Counted from the stretch's first letter, positions 11,290-24,479 are shown. The stretch is 64,000 nucleotides of DNA from Arctopsyche grandis (GCF_051622035.1 NC_135355.1:42015486-42079485); one strand, 5' to 3'. A program made the numbers and translations. Notes: generated from the sequence alone by a model not told the origin.

Positions 11290-11334
11290 GAAAGATGGAA
11301 ATATTTCATACTTCATAGTTCAAATTTCAAATAA

Positions 11335-11655
11335 ATTTATTTTATTATACATAGATATATTACAAACATTGCAGCATTTTTTTAAATTACATAAATCGCT
11401 GTATTTCGAGAGGCTGAAGAACACGAAATAAACAATTAATTAATCCATGGAGACATCAATGATTTAGACTTGTACATAAATTTTTACATATTGTATGTAC
11501 ACAAATCAAATTTTACATATGGTTTTTGCCAATTTGATGAAGGAACCGTTTCAACAATGAAATCAGATAAATTGGCATGTTCTGATAAGAAACGATCGAG
11601 TCACAAATATCCAAGTCTGACCAGCAGTATTAAAGATCAGCGCGGGATCAAAACT
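11335..11655 (-). mobile_element. tRNA-derived SINE, 5'-truncated
   Basis: Shares ACATAGATATAT, TTGCAGCATTTTT, CTGTATTTCGAGAGGCTGAA, GAACCGTTTCAACAATGA and GACCAGCAGTATTAAAGA with the other SINE copies. The CCTTCCTGG tail block is deleted, and the tRNA-like head is lost after a degenerate B-box (GCGGGATCAAAAC). Confidence 0.75.
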
Positions 11656-13208
11656 TAACTTAACTTCAACTTAAGCTAGGGCTCAACTTAAGCTAGTATA
11701 TTATAGTCAATAAGTACATGGGCAATAAAACTTTTCCAATATAAAAAATTTCACAACGATTCATTCCAATGTCGTTTCAATACTAAAATAGTAAACATTC
11801 CATATTGCGATTGCGATGCATTTGAACGCGGATTTGCAACATTTGCAAGTCCGAAAACAGACCAAGGAACGTCAAGGCCTCCACACTGTCATCACAGACG
11901 AAAAAGTACCTACAAGTGTAATGCAATCAACGACAGATAACCCATTCAGAAAAGCTCAAGAGAAATAAATCAAAATGATTAATGTACATAAATACACATT
12001 ATATATTGCGTGTCTCGCAAATTACACCGTTGATTTCATCATGACAACACATGAAACTGTCTCCCGTATCGAAGATGATATATAATCAATTTTCCACGGT
12101 CGGTTTGATCCATAGAAAAAGTGCACATGACACGTTGTAATTACATGCCGAAAATGATCGGTATAAATTTGCCAATTTCTCTTTAAGCGGATGAGAAAGT
12201 TGGCATCGACAACAACAAAAAAGCAATATTTAAATACTTAAAAACATATTGCCAACTAACCAACTGATAAACGAGTTAAACCACACATCCGACGCTCATT
12301 TAAAACTAACGATTAAATCCAAATGAAAATTCTGAACAATACAGAAGTTTGCGATGCAATTAAAGTGCATCGCTGAATAGCCACATACATACGTGACTGA
12401 CCGTTGCGTGACACACAACGTAAAGATTAATACACATTTACGTTTTGATATATGTACTTTTGAACGTGTACGTATGTTCAGACACACGTGTGCGATAAAT
12501 ATCAGGTGAAAATCAGTCAAGTGGAAATACAAATGCACGATATTATTATCAATGCCTCGTGTAAGTGGTTTATTCACCTGTAACTAAAAATCTAGGTAGT
12601 CGCTGTTATGAAACTACATATGTATGTATGTATATATGGACGTACTGTTGAACTCGTTTATAACGACGAAATTTCCTCGTAATATTAGTAATGATTTAGA
12701 CTATTTTTTTAATCGGTACATATCCATATTTCATAAGTGTCAACCATAAGAAGAAAAAAAGTTCTGTTTGACACTAAATAAGAAAGAGCAGTTCCCATTT
12801 GCAAATACATATATGTATGTATAATATTTTATTTTATTTTAACATTTTTAAGAGAAACTTACAGCTAATACAAAAATAATAAAATTAATATTTATACATA
12901 AGCCAATTACAAGTTTTTTCAGATAGCATGAAAAATCTGAGTAAAGTGGAACTTGCTAGGAAGGATTCGCCAATTAAAAAAAATAACAAAATAATACAAA
13001 AATAAAAAATAATGAAAAATTCATAAGTAATAGTAAATTATGATACGTAATAGTAAAAAGTTAAGCGAAAAGGGTTAAAAAAAACGATCTTGCAAATGAG
13101 TTCTTAATAGTAATTAAACTATCGTAAAATAGGTCTATATCCTCTAAAGATTCCAATATTAATATACTAAGGATTCCTAAGATATGCTATATATGTATGT
13201 ATGTATAG
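11656..13208. other. No gene seen
   Basis: AT-rich DNA with ATGT microsatellites near 12615 and 12805. The 93-codon minus-strand frame (12296-12577) is unrecognised. Confidence 0.5.
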
Positions 13209-13904
13209 TACTAAGGATTCCAATACCGGTACTATCGTAACTATTTTTTTTCCTTCGGTACTACCGGTAGTAACTAAATATAATAATTCAATTTTATATA
13301 AAACTGTTTTGTATTTAGAATGTAGTGTTGTTTTTTTTTTTTTGGTTAGTTTGTATGGATTTGTCTAAAAATTAATTAACACTCAACATCCTTTTTGTAC
13401 TGATATTCAAAGGAGCCTCTAAGTGTATCAAAAATTTTAAATCAAAGATAAAGTATTCTGAAAATACTATTATTATACTTTTGAGACTATTTTAGAATAC
13501 ATATGTATATTGATTTATAGCCTTTCGGTTTTTTTGAAAACCTATATTTTTCTTTCACTTGACAATTATTTGAATAAATATATAAATATTTAAGAGCAAA
13601 AAAACAATTTTTTTCATACAAAAATTCTTCAAAGCAAGGAACACTCTTTTAAAATTTGTTTCCTTTTTTAAACTCGCTGATTGGTATTCGTGCGCGATGT
13701 AAAAAGACTCGACACATTATTTAGTAATTTATCAAAATAATAATTGATTTACCCACAATAATCTTGCAATAAAAATATATATTTTATTGGTAATTAATCA
13801 AATTGTATTGAACTACATACATATGTAGTTATGTACTTAAATAAATAAATACCGGTAGATACTAGTAGTACCGGTAGTGTTAAATGTCAGTACCTATGGA
13901 ATCA
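13209..13904. mobile_element. CCGGTA-rich hAT-like element
   Basis: The left end reads CTAAGGATTCCAATACCGG and the right end, inverted, reads TTAGTGATTCCATAGGTAC. Both ends carry clustered TACCGGTA motifs. Related motif clusters lie at 24480-24545, 24960-25275, 26877-27485 and 52870-52960. The interior is AT-rich and has no transposase frame. Ends are imperfect and no target duplication is clear. Confidence 0.5.
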
Positions 13905-15189
13905 CTAATATGTACATATTTACATAAAAATAATGACCGGCAAAGCCAGGCAATCCAATTGTAACTACTACTATTGAATGTTTATATTAAGCTTGTTTTT
14001 ATATATATTTACAGTTGAATAATGGTATTAAAAAAATGCTACATTTCCTCGTAAAAAACGTGTTCGTATTCATCAAGTTCGATTCGGTACACAAATATTG
14101 TATAACAATCATCAGGTTTTCGTTTGACACATATTGAAATGATTGAAATCGCATTTGAATTCCACAACAGGTGATTGCATTCATTCTATCACATAATTTA
14201 GAAAGGAACGTTTCGCATTATAAGACATCACCTTGAAAATGTTCGAACGCACGTTTCAATTACATCATACGTATTTTATAATTATCAAAATAAAGTTCGA
14301 GAGATTTAGATTTAATGGAAGAAATAACAACGTAAACAAATCTGACCGATCTTATTCAACCGGTAAAAGCAAACAAACTCACACACATAATAATCAACAT
14401 TGACAAACAAACAAACCATACGATTTTAGAAAGTGAAACGAATCGCAGACTCGCGCATTGCTCAGTTTAAATATGCGTAGAGGATTAGATACGAGAGGAG
14501 AATAGAAATGGAAAGTGTAACTATGCAATTGATTAGAATTACCAATCTCTGCTTCGACTAAATAATTGCATTCAAATACACTTTCAATGTGGGTTTCACG
14601 CTTATTATCGAATCACGCATTTACATCTCTATTTAAAATCACGCAAATATAATGAGGATCTAGCGAACTCTTTATGTTCATCATTTATAAATCGCTGCTC
14701 TACACAGTTCATATGGTATAAAAAGGGTATTTTAAGGGTCACGGGGACATAGCATTCGATGTTTGCCGTTTGTTACACATTATAAATAGATACGTATAAT
14801 ATGAGTTTGCGAAGGTGTTCGACGAAGTTTTAACCTTCTGGGCGACTTCCTGCACGACAACTGCTTCTCAATGAGATGCGCGACCTTTGTTATAACCTAA
14901 AAAGTCTAATGCTGTATGTGTAATATAATATGTTCGACATACGGTGTGCATTTCGCACGGCAGAATTATCAAAGGCAAGGCCGCTAAAGAGCCGTGAAAA
15001 ACAGCAGTCGCACGCGTTTAGAATCCTAATAAAATTACCACTGAAGCGAATCGGTCAAAATCTTCGACTTCAAAGCCTTCTTCAATTAAAAACAATATGT
15101 AAATAATCCAACAGTCCATTTACAAAAATAGTACCCCTCAAATTAGATTTTTCTGCCATTTAATGCGTCTGGAAATGTGCTTAAGGGGC
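13905..15189. other. No gene proven; one TATA-like promoter candidate
   Basis: Near 14715-14725 there is GGTATAAAAAGGG, followed about 25-35 bases on by a GC-richer patch (GGTCACGGGGACATAGC). This spacing is core-promoter-like on the plus strand, but no recognisable coding exon follows. The remainder is AT-rich without known motifs. Confidence 0.3.
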
Positions 15190-15574
15190 TTAAGAGCAAA
15201 AAAAACACACTGAGTGGTATGCGATGTCACGTCCCTGGCTCGTAAACAGTGGGTTTTCTGTGAGCGTAAAGAGTGGGTGCTCCCCAAACCGAATTCGGGT
15301 GTAGTTGCACGTGCAGAATGCATATGTTTGGGAGGTAGCACGTGTATGCATATCCATATGCAACCGACAAGTTTCTCCTACATTTCTTCAAATACGAGAT
15401 TCACTGTTATCGATCAGTGTCAAGCAAGGATAAATACAAGGATAAAATATCACCGAAAGCACTCCAGGGGGTGATTTTTGGTACCGTCTACCATGTACGC
15501 ATGTATGTATGTATATGGGTGCGTGTTTAATAGTATCTAAAAAAAATACCACTGAGTGTGTTTTTGCCCTTATT
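15190..15574. mobile_element. TTAA-flanked MITE (piggyBac-like), copy 1
   Basis: Left end TTAAGAGCAAAAAAAACACA then CTGAGTGG; right end, inverted, starts AAGGGCAAAAACACAC then TCAGTGG. Sister copies at 49753-49943 and 56115-56730 share the ends and the interior CTCCTACATTTCTTCAAAT and AGCACTCCAG. Ends lying at TTAA or one-base variants suggest piggyBac-type mobilisation. The two open frames (86 and 62 codons) lie in the repeat and are not conserved among copies. Confidence 0.7.
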
Positions 15575-15863
15575 TAATCCATATATGCTTAATCTGCAGT
15601 CGATTTTATAAATTATCGATTCTAATTACGAGCCGCAAATAGATAAAAAGTGGTCATAGAAAGTTTTCATATATTCAAGCAATAGATTCAAAATACTGTT
15701 AATTAGCATTTTATAATTATATAGAAAATAATTATTCAGCTGACACGGTATTTACTGTATACATATTTCCGTTTTTTTTCCTATTTATAATACTTTCCCT
15801 ATATCATTCGACAATGAATAGATGAATGCAAAGTTTGGCATAAGATTCGAAAATAATCAATAG

Positions 15864-16349
15864 CACTGTTCGACACGAAAATTGATTCAGAGACGAGATA
15901 TGACTTTTCTTATACATCTATGCCCAGTGAACACGAATCTGGTAATAAAAAAATGTTGATTGGATCGAGATTCGGAGATATACATATGTTATGTGTTTTT
16001 AAAATCGCGCGATTTTTCTATATCTTGGTGTTGTTCGGTCGATGTCTCAAAATCTGTCAATTTCCTGTTCAAAATAAATATTGAAATCTATAGTCGGGTA
16101 TTTTATCTTTCATTTGTAGTACTTTTCAGCATTCAAATAACTCCTAGTTATCGTTCAGTTCAAATCAAAAGTCAAAAGTACGTATTTTCACTTGGGATTT
16201 TTTCCCACTGTTAATAATATTTTCTATTGAAACGTGTTTATTGGGATGGTGTTCTGGCTACACTATTTTTGCTTTCGTTTAAAAGGGTTAATTGGAAGTG
16301 TGCTGTCTCGTCTCTGAACCAAAAAAAAGTCGTCATTTGTCGAACAGTG
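15864..16349 (+). mobile_element. DNA element with CACTGTTCGACA termini, copy 2 (compact)
   Basis: Inverted ends are CACTGTTCGACAC and TTGTCGAACAGTG, followed inward by paired CAGAGACGAGA / TCTCGTCTCTG. The 486-bp copy shares its body with 5288-5956 and 46555-48511 but lacks their extra module. No target duplication is obvious. An 84-codon frame (15960-16214) is partly maintained in copy 3 but has no recognisable domain. Confidence 0.75.
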
Positions 16350-17734
16350 TAATCAGTGCACGAAACGTCAATTTTTTGATATATGTATTTACCTCTAAAC
16401 GACCCCTTTTGGAGAAACACTGAAATAGTAACATGTATGTACATTTCAATCATTGGTTCCATGACAGGAATTACCCCGAAGCGACATACATATAATTAGA
16501 TTATTTTTTGTAGTTGAGTAGTAACAATTTTGCAAAAAGACATAGAGACATCTATGGACAATTAACAAAATTTTTGATACATCAAATTTGCGAGAAATGT
16601 AGAAACGTAGGTAGCATATTTTTATAAGAATCGATAACTTGCAGAACGAAATGCAGCAAATTCAAAACTGCGAGAAACTGTGGTAGAGGATGCCAATTAA
16701 TTAGATCCGTCGCAACAATTAAGCTAAAAAAATCAGAAAATTCTAGCAGGAGACGGTCTGTCTATGTTTTAATAACCACCAAAATCTCACGATGAGCATA
16801 TTTTAACCCATATGGATGTCTATTGGAAAACTATACCGTGGCTATATGTATCAGCAGTGGACTTATTTTGCCGAAGAATTTAGATTTTTTTAATTTTAAA
16901 ATATATATACCTGTCTTGACAAAAGCCTCAAAGTATATTATTTTTCTTTTATAGGTGTAGAATATGCATAAAAAAAATAATAATTCCCTCTCAATTTTTT
17001 GATGAAAGTTGTTTTTTTTTTAATTTATTAAGGAAAGCAAATAATTGCGTCCACTTAAAGTTGAAATGTCATTTTTATAATTATTTTACATCTTTAGACG
17101 AATAAAAATAGACTGCGAGACGAACAAAAATAGACTGCGAGAAAAATTACAAGTCCTTTCGCTTGAAAGGACTTGAAAGGACAAAACCAACAAAGTAAAA
17201 ATATTTCGGCAAAAAGGAAGTACCAATACAATTTAAATTAAAATTAAAAGTTTATTTCATTACTAAGTTTATAACTTTCGAGGTGATCTTTACATTTATT
17301 TATAAACATGTACTTACATACATATAAGTACAAAGTATAATATACATATATGTATGTACTTGTGAGCACGCAAGTCAGCTAGACTATTTAAAACTTTTTA
17401 AAGGAGTTCGAAATGAAATGAATAAAAATCTTATTATTAATATTGAAAAAAACATCGAATTATTTTTATGCAACATTTCTTTATTTTCAGGTGTGTTTAT
17501 TTAATCAAAATAAATTAAATAAAAAAGCATTAACGAGATAAAATTTTAAATCATTGTAAAGGCATCAAATAAATAGCTCTACAATAAGGACATTTTACAA
17601 TTCAATTAATTAACATCTTGGTAATTAAATTTATTTTATGAACCATTACAAATGATCGGTCGAAAATTTATAAAAGAATATATTTTACGAACACACCTTT
17701 GGAATTACTAGTAGTTTAATTTTAGGAATCATAT
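16350..17734. other. No gene seen; small tandem duplication inside
   Basis: At about 17097-17142 the ~22-bp unit ATAGACTGCGAGACGAA-like occurs twice in tandem, followed by a CTTGAAAGGACTTGAAAGGAC repeat. The rest is AT-rich and featureless. Confidence 0.55.
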
Positions 17735-18030
17735 CATATGAATGTTTGATTTTGATTTTTAAATGATTTTTATGATTCCTAAATTATGTTCACAATACAT
17801 CTTATATCTATTTTAATAGCTACTGATCTACTGATCATTTTCTATTTTTCAATTTTAATTTAATTTTGATAGTAATATTATAGTATTATAATGTTAATGT
17901 ATAATAGCATAATAGGAAAAAGAGCTCAAAAACGTATTTACAATTCTTATAAATGCTCATAATACATCTAATATTAATTAAAGATTCTCTAAAGTCGACG
18001 ATCTAAAGCAGATTGTATTTAGGTAACCTG
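17735..18030 (+). repeat. ~290-bp Helitron-associated block, copy 1
   Basis: Shares TTGATTTTGATTTTTAAATG, TTTTAATAGCTACTGATCTA, GGAAAAAGAGCTCAAAAAC and AAGTCGACGATCTAAA with 34993-35280 (interior of the intact Helitron) and, inverted, with 33960-34265. This copy is probably the body of another decayed Helitron. Confidence 0.75.
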
Positions 18031-18130
18031 TGTTTACCGAAACACATATTAGGTAATGAATGTTTGTTTTGTTTGTCCACTATGCTAACTTGCAATTTTA
18101 AATTTAGAACCATTAAATTATAATATACCA

Positions 18131-18400
18131 TAGTGGTGCTACCCGGCTTTGCTCGGTTCCACTTTTGACGATCTCTTCCGTTTTAGCACGGATATAACAA
18201 AAGTAAATTGAAATGGAAATGCAGTCTAAATAGTGAGACTACCATCGAACCATGAAAAAAATCTTTATTTGATTTTTAATTAAACTTATTTGAATCGAAA
18301 AATATTATATTATTTATTGACCGACCAATCGGAAACGACTTAAACTTAAAGAGTCCACTCACAACGAAATTCTACAAAGGACTTATGTAACTCTTGACTT
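18131..18400 (-). mobile_element. Helitron 3' end fragment, second terminus type
   Basis: The minus-strand end reads CGAGCAAAGCCGGGTAGCAC then CACTA, matching the 3' end at 51680-51713. The terminal CTAG is changed to CTAT here. It continues to higher coordinates; the 5' limit is not seen. Confidence 0.55.
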
Positions 18401-20280
18401 TTTTCTGAGAATCTTTTGGAAACGAGACTTTTCAAGATCTACCTAACGTAACCTAACCTAACATAGCCTGTTTTTTGTTTAATCCTCCCGAGCAGCGCCT
18501 GGCGATTCGGCAAGTAAACACACGTAACTATAACAGGTATTCCCTACACACGAACATACATATGTATGTGAAGTAAACGCAATATCTGAATTTTTAAAAC
18601 CGACATGAATAGAAGGGATCGCACGAACGTTGAGGGCTTTCAAACTGGCTCGGGCTAAAACCGACGCTCAAACTCATAAATATTTAACGAACTTTAATAA
18701 TTAACAATATGTACGTTATTCTGTTAATATCAAACGAAGAGGACGCTCCGGCGAAATTCGTGTCACGGCGACTACCAAGTCCGGAAAATTCAGCCAATCC
18801 GAAAAGATTCATCAATATGGATGAAAATCGTTCGAAAAGTAGAACGGTACTATTTTATATTTTATTTTTACAGCCATTCAATTAACAAACGACTGTTAAG
18901 GACAAGTTTCAAGTTTCATGACAAAACAAAATGGCAAAGTTTGACTTTGCAAACGATTGATTAAAAATAACGTAGGAATATTGTCTGACCGATTAGCGAA
19001 GTAAACCCAATATAAAAAAGGAAAAACATTACATGCAAAGATAATACGAAATCGGGGAAATTCAGAGAAAAGCCATAAGCAAGGTTTTTCAAATCCAGGT
19101 TTAGGTCCTTGGTTTTCTTCAACGATCAGCTCCATTTCAACGGAAAATTGAACCCCTAACCATTTTTATTAACTCTCCCTCACCGAAGTGGGTATGCAAG
19201 TGCCCCAATTTTTACGTTTTTCGTAATAACTATGTGGTTTTCAAAGCTATACACCCTATATTTCTTGTATTCCTAGAATGAACTACATACAAAAAATTTA
19301 TTTTAATAGATTTTGTATGATTTAGAAAAGGGGTACATCGTAAAAAAATACATTTATACATTTCTACGTTCCAAAGTATGATTTAAAGACGGTAGCGATA
19401 AGTCATGTTTTTGACTGTTCGCTTGCATATTCTTGTTGATTGATGAATCAATGCGAGACAAAGAGACTATATTTTCGTAAGCTATTGTTTTCGTCGCTTT
19501 TGGCGCGTGGCTATTGAGTCATGCAGTCGCCTGTTGGCCTTACTTATGTGCGTTTGCGTTTCGATGCTTGTCGTTATTTTTTAATACAAAAAAATAGTCA
19601 AAAACATGCTATAGGACTAAAACTTTTTTTATATTGATGTATAAAATGATTAATAAGATATATATTGAACCCATTTGTATAGAGAAAAGATGCATTTTGA
19701 TTAAAAAATACTGGGGTCTACTACTAAACTACATGCTTTTGCACAAAATCTCGACTTATTATAAGCATTACGGTATCGAAAAATGCTGTAACCACCCGCT
19801 TAAAAGGTGTTGAATTAAAATACAAATATACATATATTCATGACAAGAAAACGTGTGGTAATTCAAAACTTAGCATACTTTATATGTTGTAGCAAAATAA
19901 TCCAATGATCAAATTTAAATTACACCATTAGAATTTTAATCAAAATGTGTATAAATATTTGAACATCTTTCACAACATGTAGTATGGTAGTAAAGCGCAA
20001 AAACAACTGTATAAATTCTAAACGTGTCGTATAATATGTCGATATTTTTAGTGTGTAATCCTGTATTTTTCTTATAATAATTGAGATTTAATCGAAAATG
20101 ATTTTTAAATAACTCTAGATCAGTGATACCCAACTGGAAATTAATTACAGATATCAATTTTATCAAATATCAAATATTTTACGAACCAACTGCTGTTTAT
20201 TTTCGTCAAGTTGCATATGACGACTTTATAAACCTTCTAATTTACGATTTTCTACAAATTCTACATTACGGTTGCGGAAT
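18401..20280. other. No gene seen
   Basis: AT-rich with scattered CCTAACCTAAC near 18440-18465. The 79-codon (18896-19135, minus) and 76-codon (19936-20166, minus) frames have no family resemblance. Confidence 0.5.
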
Positions 20281-20379
20281 TCTATGAAAAATTGACAGAA
20301 AGTGAAATCACATATGGAAATCAACATTGCCAGAGTAAATAAACCTTTCGACTTTCCTTTGATTTGTATCTGTCTCAGT

Positions 20380-20965
20380 GAAATTATGACAGCAGTGAAA
20401 TTATATTTTCAATCATAGTCAGTTATATTTTCACTGGATATAATTCAGTGGAAACATAACCAATTACACTTTTCACTGGCCCCTATCAGGGAAATTTTTG
20501 ACAGTGCATTTCGACACAAATCGTCACAGCCCTGCTCCTCTCCATATAAGGTAAGGTTAGGTTCATTTATTAAAGATCAGGCTGTTAGATTTGGTAGTAC
20601 GTTATAATTCGAATTACAAATTCACTGACATTGAGAAGTGAATTTGTAATTATATTGTTATATCTAGAGATAGGACCGGAAGTGTGCTTTTTCCAGGAAA
20701 CAGGGCAAACTACAAAGCTAGAGAGCATAAAAAAAGGTTAATCATAAAAATGAACAATGCACGGCTAACAATAAACAATGAACAATGAACGACGCAAAGT
20801 TGGTCCGCTCTTTAGTTATATCCATACTCACTGCTTGAGTCAGTGAAATTAACGTGAAAAATCACACTAGTGAAATATAATGTCGGTACTCACTGCTTGA
20901 GTCAGTGAAATTATAATCTCACTAGTGAATTTACAATTTCACTGACAATTACAGTTTCGCTGTAA
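20380..20965. repeat. Region dense in CAGTGAAATT / CACTAGTGAA motifs
   Basis: The decamer CAGTGAAATT and its complement-like forms recur many times (20370-20480, 20600-20650, 20840-20960). A GTGACGATTTGTGT-like end lies near 20515, and TACTCACTGCTTGAGTCAGT occurs twice (20823-20842 and 20887-20906). This suggests a decayed element with subterminal repeats that has itself received a MITE. Confidence 0.5.
20665..20814 (+). mobile_element. 150-bp hAT-type MITE, copy E (second subfamily)
   Basis: Runs TAGAGATAGGACCGG to GGTCCGCTCTTTA with perfect duplication GTTATATC at 20657-20664 and 20815-20822. Interior TGCTTTTTCCAGGAAACAGG and CAAAGCTAGAGAGCA is shared with copies at 40810 and 45487, a subfamily distinct from the 133-bp copies. 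Confidence 0.88.
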
Positions 20966-21986
20966 CATATCTATTTGGTTTGTTCCCACTTGTCTTGAAG
21001 CTGTCGACATTAGAGTTTATCCCAAACATATGCTTAGACGATTTGCAAATGTCAAAATATGACAAAAGCATATGACAAATCCAAAAAATCGAGCATGATC
21101 AACAACAGGTTAGGTTTGTGAGATGATTTTCAAAGAGGACACTTCCCAGTAATAGTATAGAGAAGTATGGTTGCAACGTTCAACCGTTACACTTCAAACG
21201 TTTTCTAATGCGAGAGGTAAAGTGTTATGGAAATGAGCCGATTCATAAAATTTGGGAAGCACTGCTCTAGATAAATTGTTGGGACAAGTTGCGAAGCAAA
21301 AATAAATAAATCATACTTACTGAAGGAGGCCTTCACGGTTTTCGACCTCACCGAAGGAAGTAGCATCTCGACTTGGACGAATAATGCAGGAAGTTATTAA
21401 CGAATAAAGCAAAAACGATTTGTCTTACGCAAAAATCGGAAAAATATGCATCATTTCGCATCAGAGGTGCAATGACACATATACAGCATCAAGGTTCGAT
21501 CTAAGCATAGTAATAATAATCTTACGTTGCGTTCTGCGATGGACTTGACGATGGCCTATAAATTGAAAACCGTATGCAAAAAGTGAAAAGTACGTGATGC
21601 GATGTCGCCAGGAAAAATCGTGATCGGAATAAACATATATGCATTATACATTTCAATAACGTTTGACAACTTCGGTCAAGGTGATAATTGAATAAGTAGG
21701 ATTGGCATAAGCATTCAAGGAAAACCCTTTGAAATTTTTAACTAACCTCGTCTCGCTAAAAAATAAGTGACTTTTTGAAACGGCAAAAACATAAAAATAA
21801 ACTTCCCGTTCGATATAAAAAAAAAAATTAGCGACAGAACTTTTATTACATCAAACCGTACGAAGATAACAGTACGGTTTAAATTTTATCAAAGGATTAT
21901 AAAAATCACTGTTAATGACATTTTTATTGGGACAAACGATTTATATCCATTTTTTATAACCATTAACAGAATGCTTCTTTGATATA
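20966..21986. other. No gene seen
   Basis: Unrecognised AT-rich DNA; open frames are short. Confidence 0.5.
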
Positions 21987-23060
21987 CATACATCATCATC
22001 ATCATAATTATCTACAGCGACACACCATCCACTGATCTCTGTTTTGCGCAACTCTCATCGATCTAGGGGTTCCAAAAAACCGCCCAAAATAAAAAGCCGG
22101 TTGATCGGCTTTCACCGGTTTCAGAAAATTAAGATTTAAATTTTTATATCGAAAAAAAAATTCTACATATTATGCAAAAAAATAATTGCTTATAAATTAA
22201 ATTATGTTATAAACATTATGAACTTTTATAAGATCATTATTATTACAAATAACACATATAATAAAATTTGTATTATATATCACAGCCGTAAAATGGTAGA
22301 TCCTGAATACGCACAAATAATTAAATGATTTAAATAAGCTACTATCAAGAATATATTAAAAAAATAATGTCTTACCTCGTAGAAAACCTGTAATCGTGGA
22401 ATCGTGAATAATAACACTGCTGAGATGAATTTGTGTTCGAAAACGTAATTAAATGTGAAATATTTCCATATTTGAAAGTTATTTTACACATCTGTTTTAG
22501 CTTAAAACAACAACGAATGATTATATAGTTACGATAACATTTTCTATACTTTTGAACCTGAACACGCAAAAACTACAAATTATGGAAAACCCAATTTGCC
22601 GAAATTTTGAAAGGCCGTGTGTAGGTTATGAAAACTACTTTCAATAATTTGACTTTGTCCATAACTAAATCTCAAAGTCACCGCTGAGTGCGATACCTTT
22701 ATTTGTTGTTATAAGAAATATACGCCTATTCAAGAAGAAAGTTTGGATACACACATTTATTTTGATCTTTCATAGAAATTTGAAATTCATAATTGTTATT
22801 TTTGAGGAAAAACTTTAAAAAGCCGGTTGATCGAGCCGAAAAAAGCCGGCTTTTCAGTTTTAGTTTAAACCGACTTGGAAGCCCTGCCCCACACATTTTC
22901 CTGATTTCTTATACCCATCTTCCTTGCGGTCTTCCTTTTATCCGTTTGCATTCTCTTGGGTACCGTTCTAGCACTTCTTTTGTCCACTTTTGTCCATTCT
23001 TCTAGCCACGTGGCCCGCCCATTGCCATTTCAATCTCATTACTCTATCCACGATGTCTAA
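21987..23060 (-). pseudogene. RTE-like LINE 3' region split by a DNA element
   Basis: Minus strand of 22887-23060 carries the C-terminal LINE pattern (MQWAGHVA-type residues, then W-x-VLxRYPRxCxR, GRPQxRW), recognisable in broken frames. At the low-coordinate side lies CTACAGCGACACACCATCCA and an (ATC)n tail at about 21989-22005, the usual RTE 3' microsatellite. Between the two lies the hAT-like insertion 22064-22886. Inactive. A sister fragment is at 32690-33010. Confidence 0.55.
22064..22886. mobile_element. hAT-like element (TAGGG-TTCC ends) nested in LINE
   Basis: Ends are TAGGGGTTCC and, inverted, CAGGGCTTCC. Subterminal AAAAAGCCGGTTGATCG is present at both ends in inverted orientation. 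Length is 823 bp, without transposase. The homologous element at 10247-11334 is in the opposite orientation. A target duplication is not clear. Confidence 0.68.
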
Positions 23061-24479
23061 AAGTATAAATGAATAAAAAATATATATTCTGATTGACCTC
23101 GATTATCCAAAACCACCCCATGAACGAGCTCAAGTTACAAGTTAGAAGGAACGCATGCGGAATAGATATCAAAAGTAAAAAATCAGTATGCAATTAATAA
23201 TAATACTCACAATCATCCGGAATTAAAACTAAAAAGAGACAAATAGTCAAATCAAACACAAATCAACTGACGTCTGAAAAATCTTTGATTTTTATCAATT
23301 TTAAACTTTATTTACATACACGAAAAGCACAATACGCAAAAAAGATAATAAGTGCACGCTAATCACAACTGACTTACGACTAAAAAAAAAGCAACAGTTT
23401 AACCGGTTTTCCGTTACTCTACTTCTACTAGAACTATTACGGTTAACGTCACTCCCGAGAATCTTGTTAGTCAAAACAATTTTTTGCGGATCCGTACACG
23501 ACCAATTTTAGACGTTATTGTTCCATTGTGGCTTCTTACGATATTGACGTGCATGAATTTTAGCAATGATTGAAAATAAAAATCGATCGCCAATATTGAT
23601 ACCGATAAACCGTTAAACATAACAACTAGTTAAATTTTAAACCGATATAAAATTTTCCCGATTATATAATAGATCTTATAATACAAATTCTGAACGTTGA
23701 TATGATAACCAAATAAACAGCTTTTAATAACTAGAGATCAGATTTGGATTGTAATAAAAAAACCCAAACTGAGAAAATGCTTTATATTTTTCACACGATT
23801 ATTATAAAGTTCTCACATTACTTATGCATATGTATCTATAAATGTGTGTGAAATTTCTTCTGTTACAATCACAAACTAAAATGTCAAGCTAAATAAAATG
23901 ACGCATAAAAAATATTGAAACGCATATTACATATGCATAATATAAAATATCGCTTTTGTCTTCCAAACTCGTACAAAACACAATTTGACTTGGAAGAAAA
24001 AAGCGTCAAATTATACATAATTTTCCATGTCATGAAAACATGCAAACACTCAAAAGCGAATAAATTATCATACTTTTTTTTTTTTAGCAAACTTTGTCCA
24101 GCTGTCATTATCATTAAATGGAATTCCGATCAGCGACGGTTAACCATAGTTTCAATTAAGTCACCACAGCTTTATTTATCTCGAAAGGTCAAAATGTCAT
24201 ACGGTGATTAAATTATATTATGTGAGAAACAATAGCACGTCATTACGAAGTGTATTGCTTTGAAAGAAACAAGATTGATGATTCAAACAATTATGCGAGT
24301 TCAAACGATCGCGACTTTTTGACACGCTATCGTAAGATGATCCAATCGGTATTGAAGTTCAACACTTTAACTGATGACATCCATTCGTTTGAAGGACTAA
24401 ATAACTGAAGGATTAAATGAAAAATGAAAATTTTGAACGTGTAAGGATAATATTATCTGAATTTGGGACTTGTGGAATC
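23061..24479. other. No gene seen
   Basis: AT-rich; a 98-codon plus-strand frame (23915-24211) and a 76-codon minus-strand shadow are unrecognised. Near 23395-23460 there is a CGGTTTTCCGTTACT-type patch that may be a decayed CCGGTA element. Confidence 0.45.

Larger units (their letters stand above)
10247..11334. mobile_element. hAT-like element (TAGGGCTTCC end) interrupted by two LINE tails
   Basis: Begins TAGGGCTTCC with AAAGCCGG/GATCAACCGGCTTTTTA motifs also present at the ends of the element at 22064-22886. Interior pieces at 10648-10890 and 11297-11330 align in order with that element (AATTTCAAATTTCTATGAAA, AGCTAAAACAGATGTGTAAAA, GGAAATATTTCA). It is split by LINE insertions at 10373-10640 and 10896-11289. 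The right terminus is not identified. No transposase frame. Confidence 0.65.
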
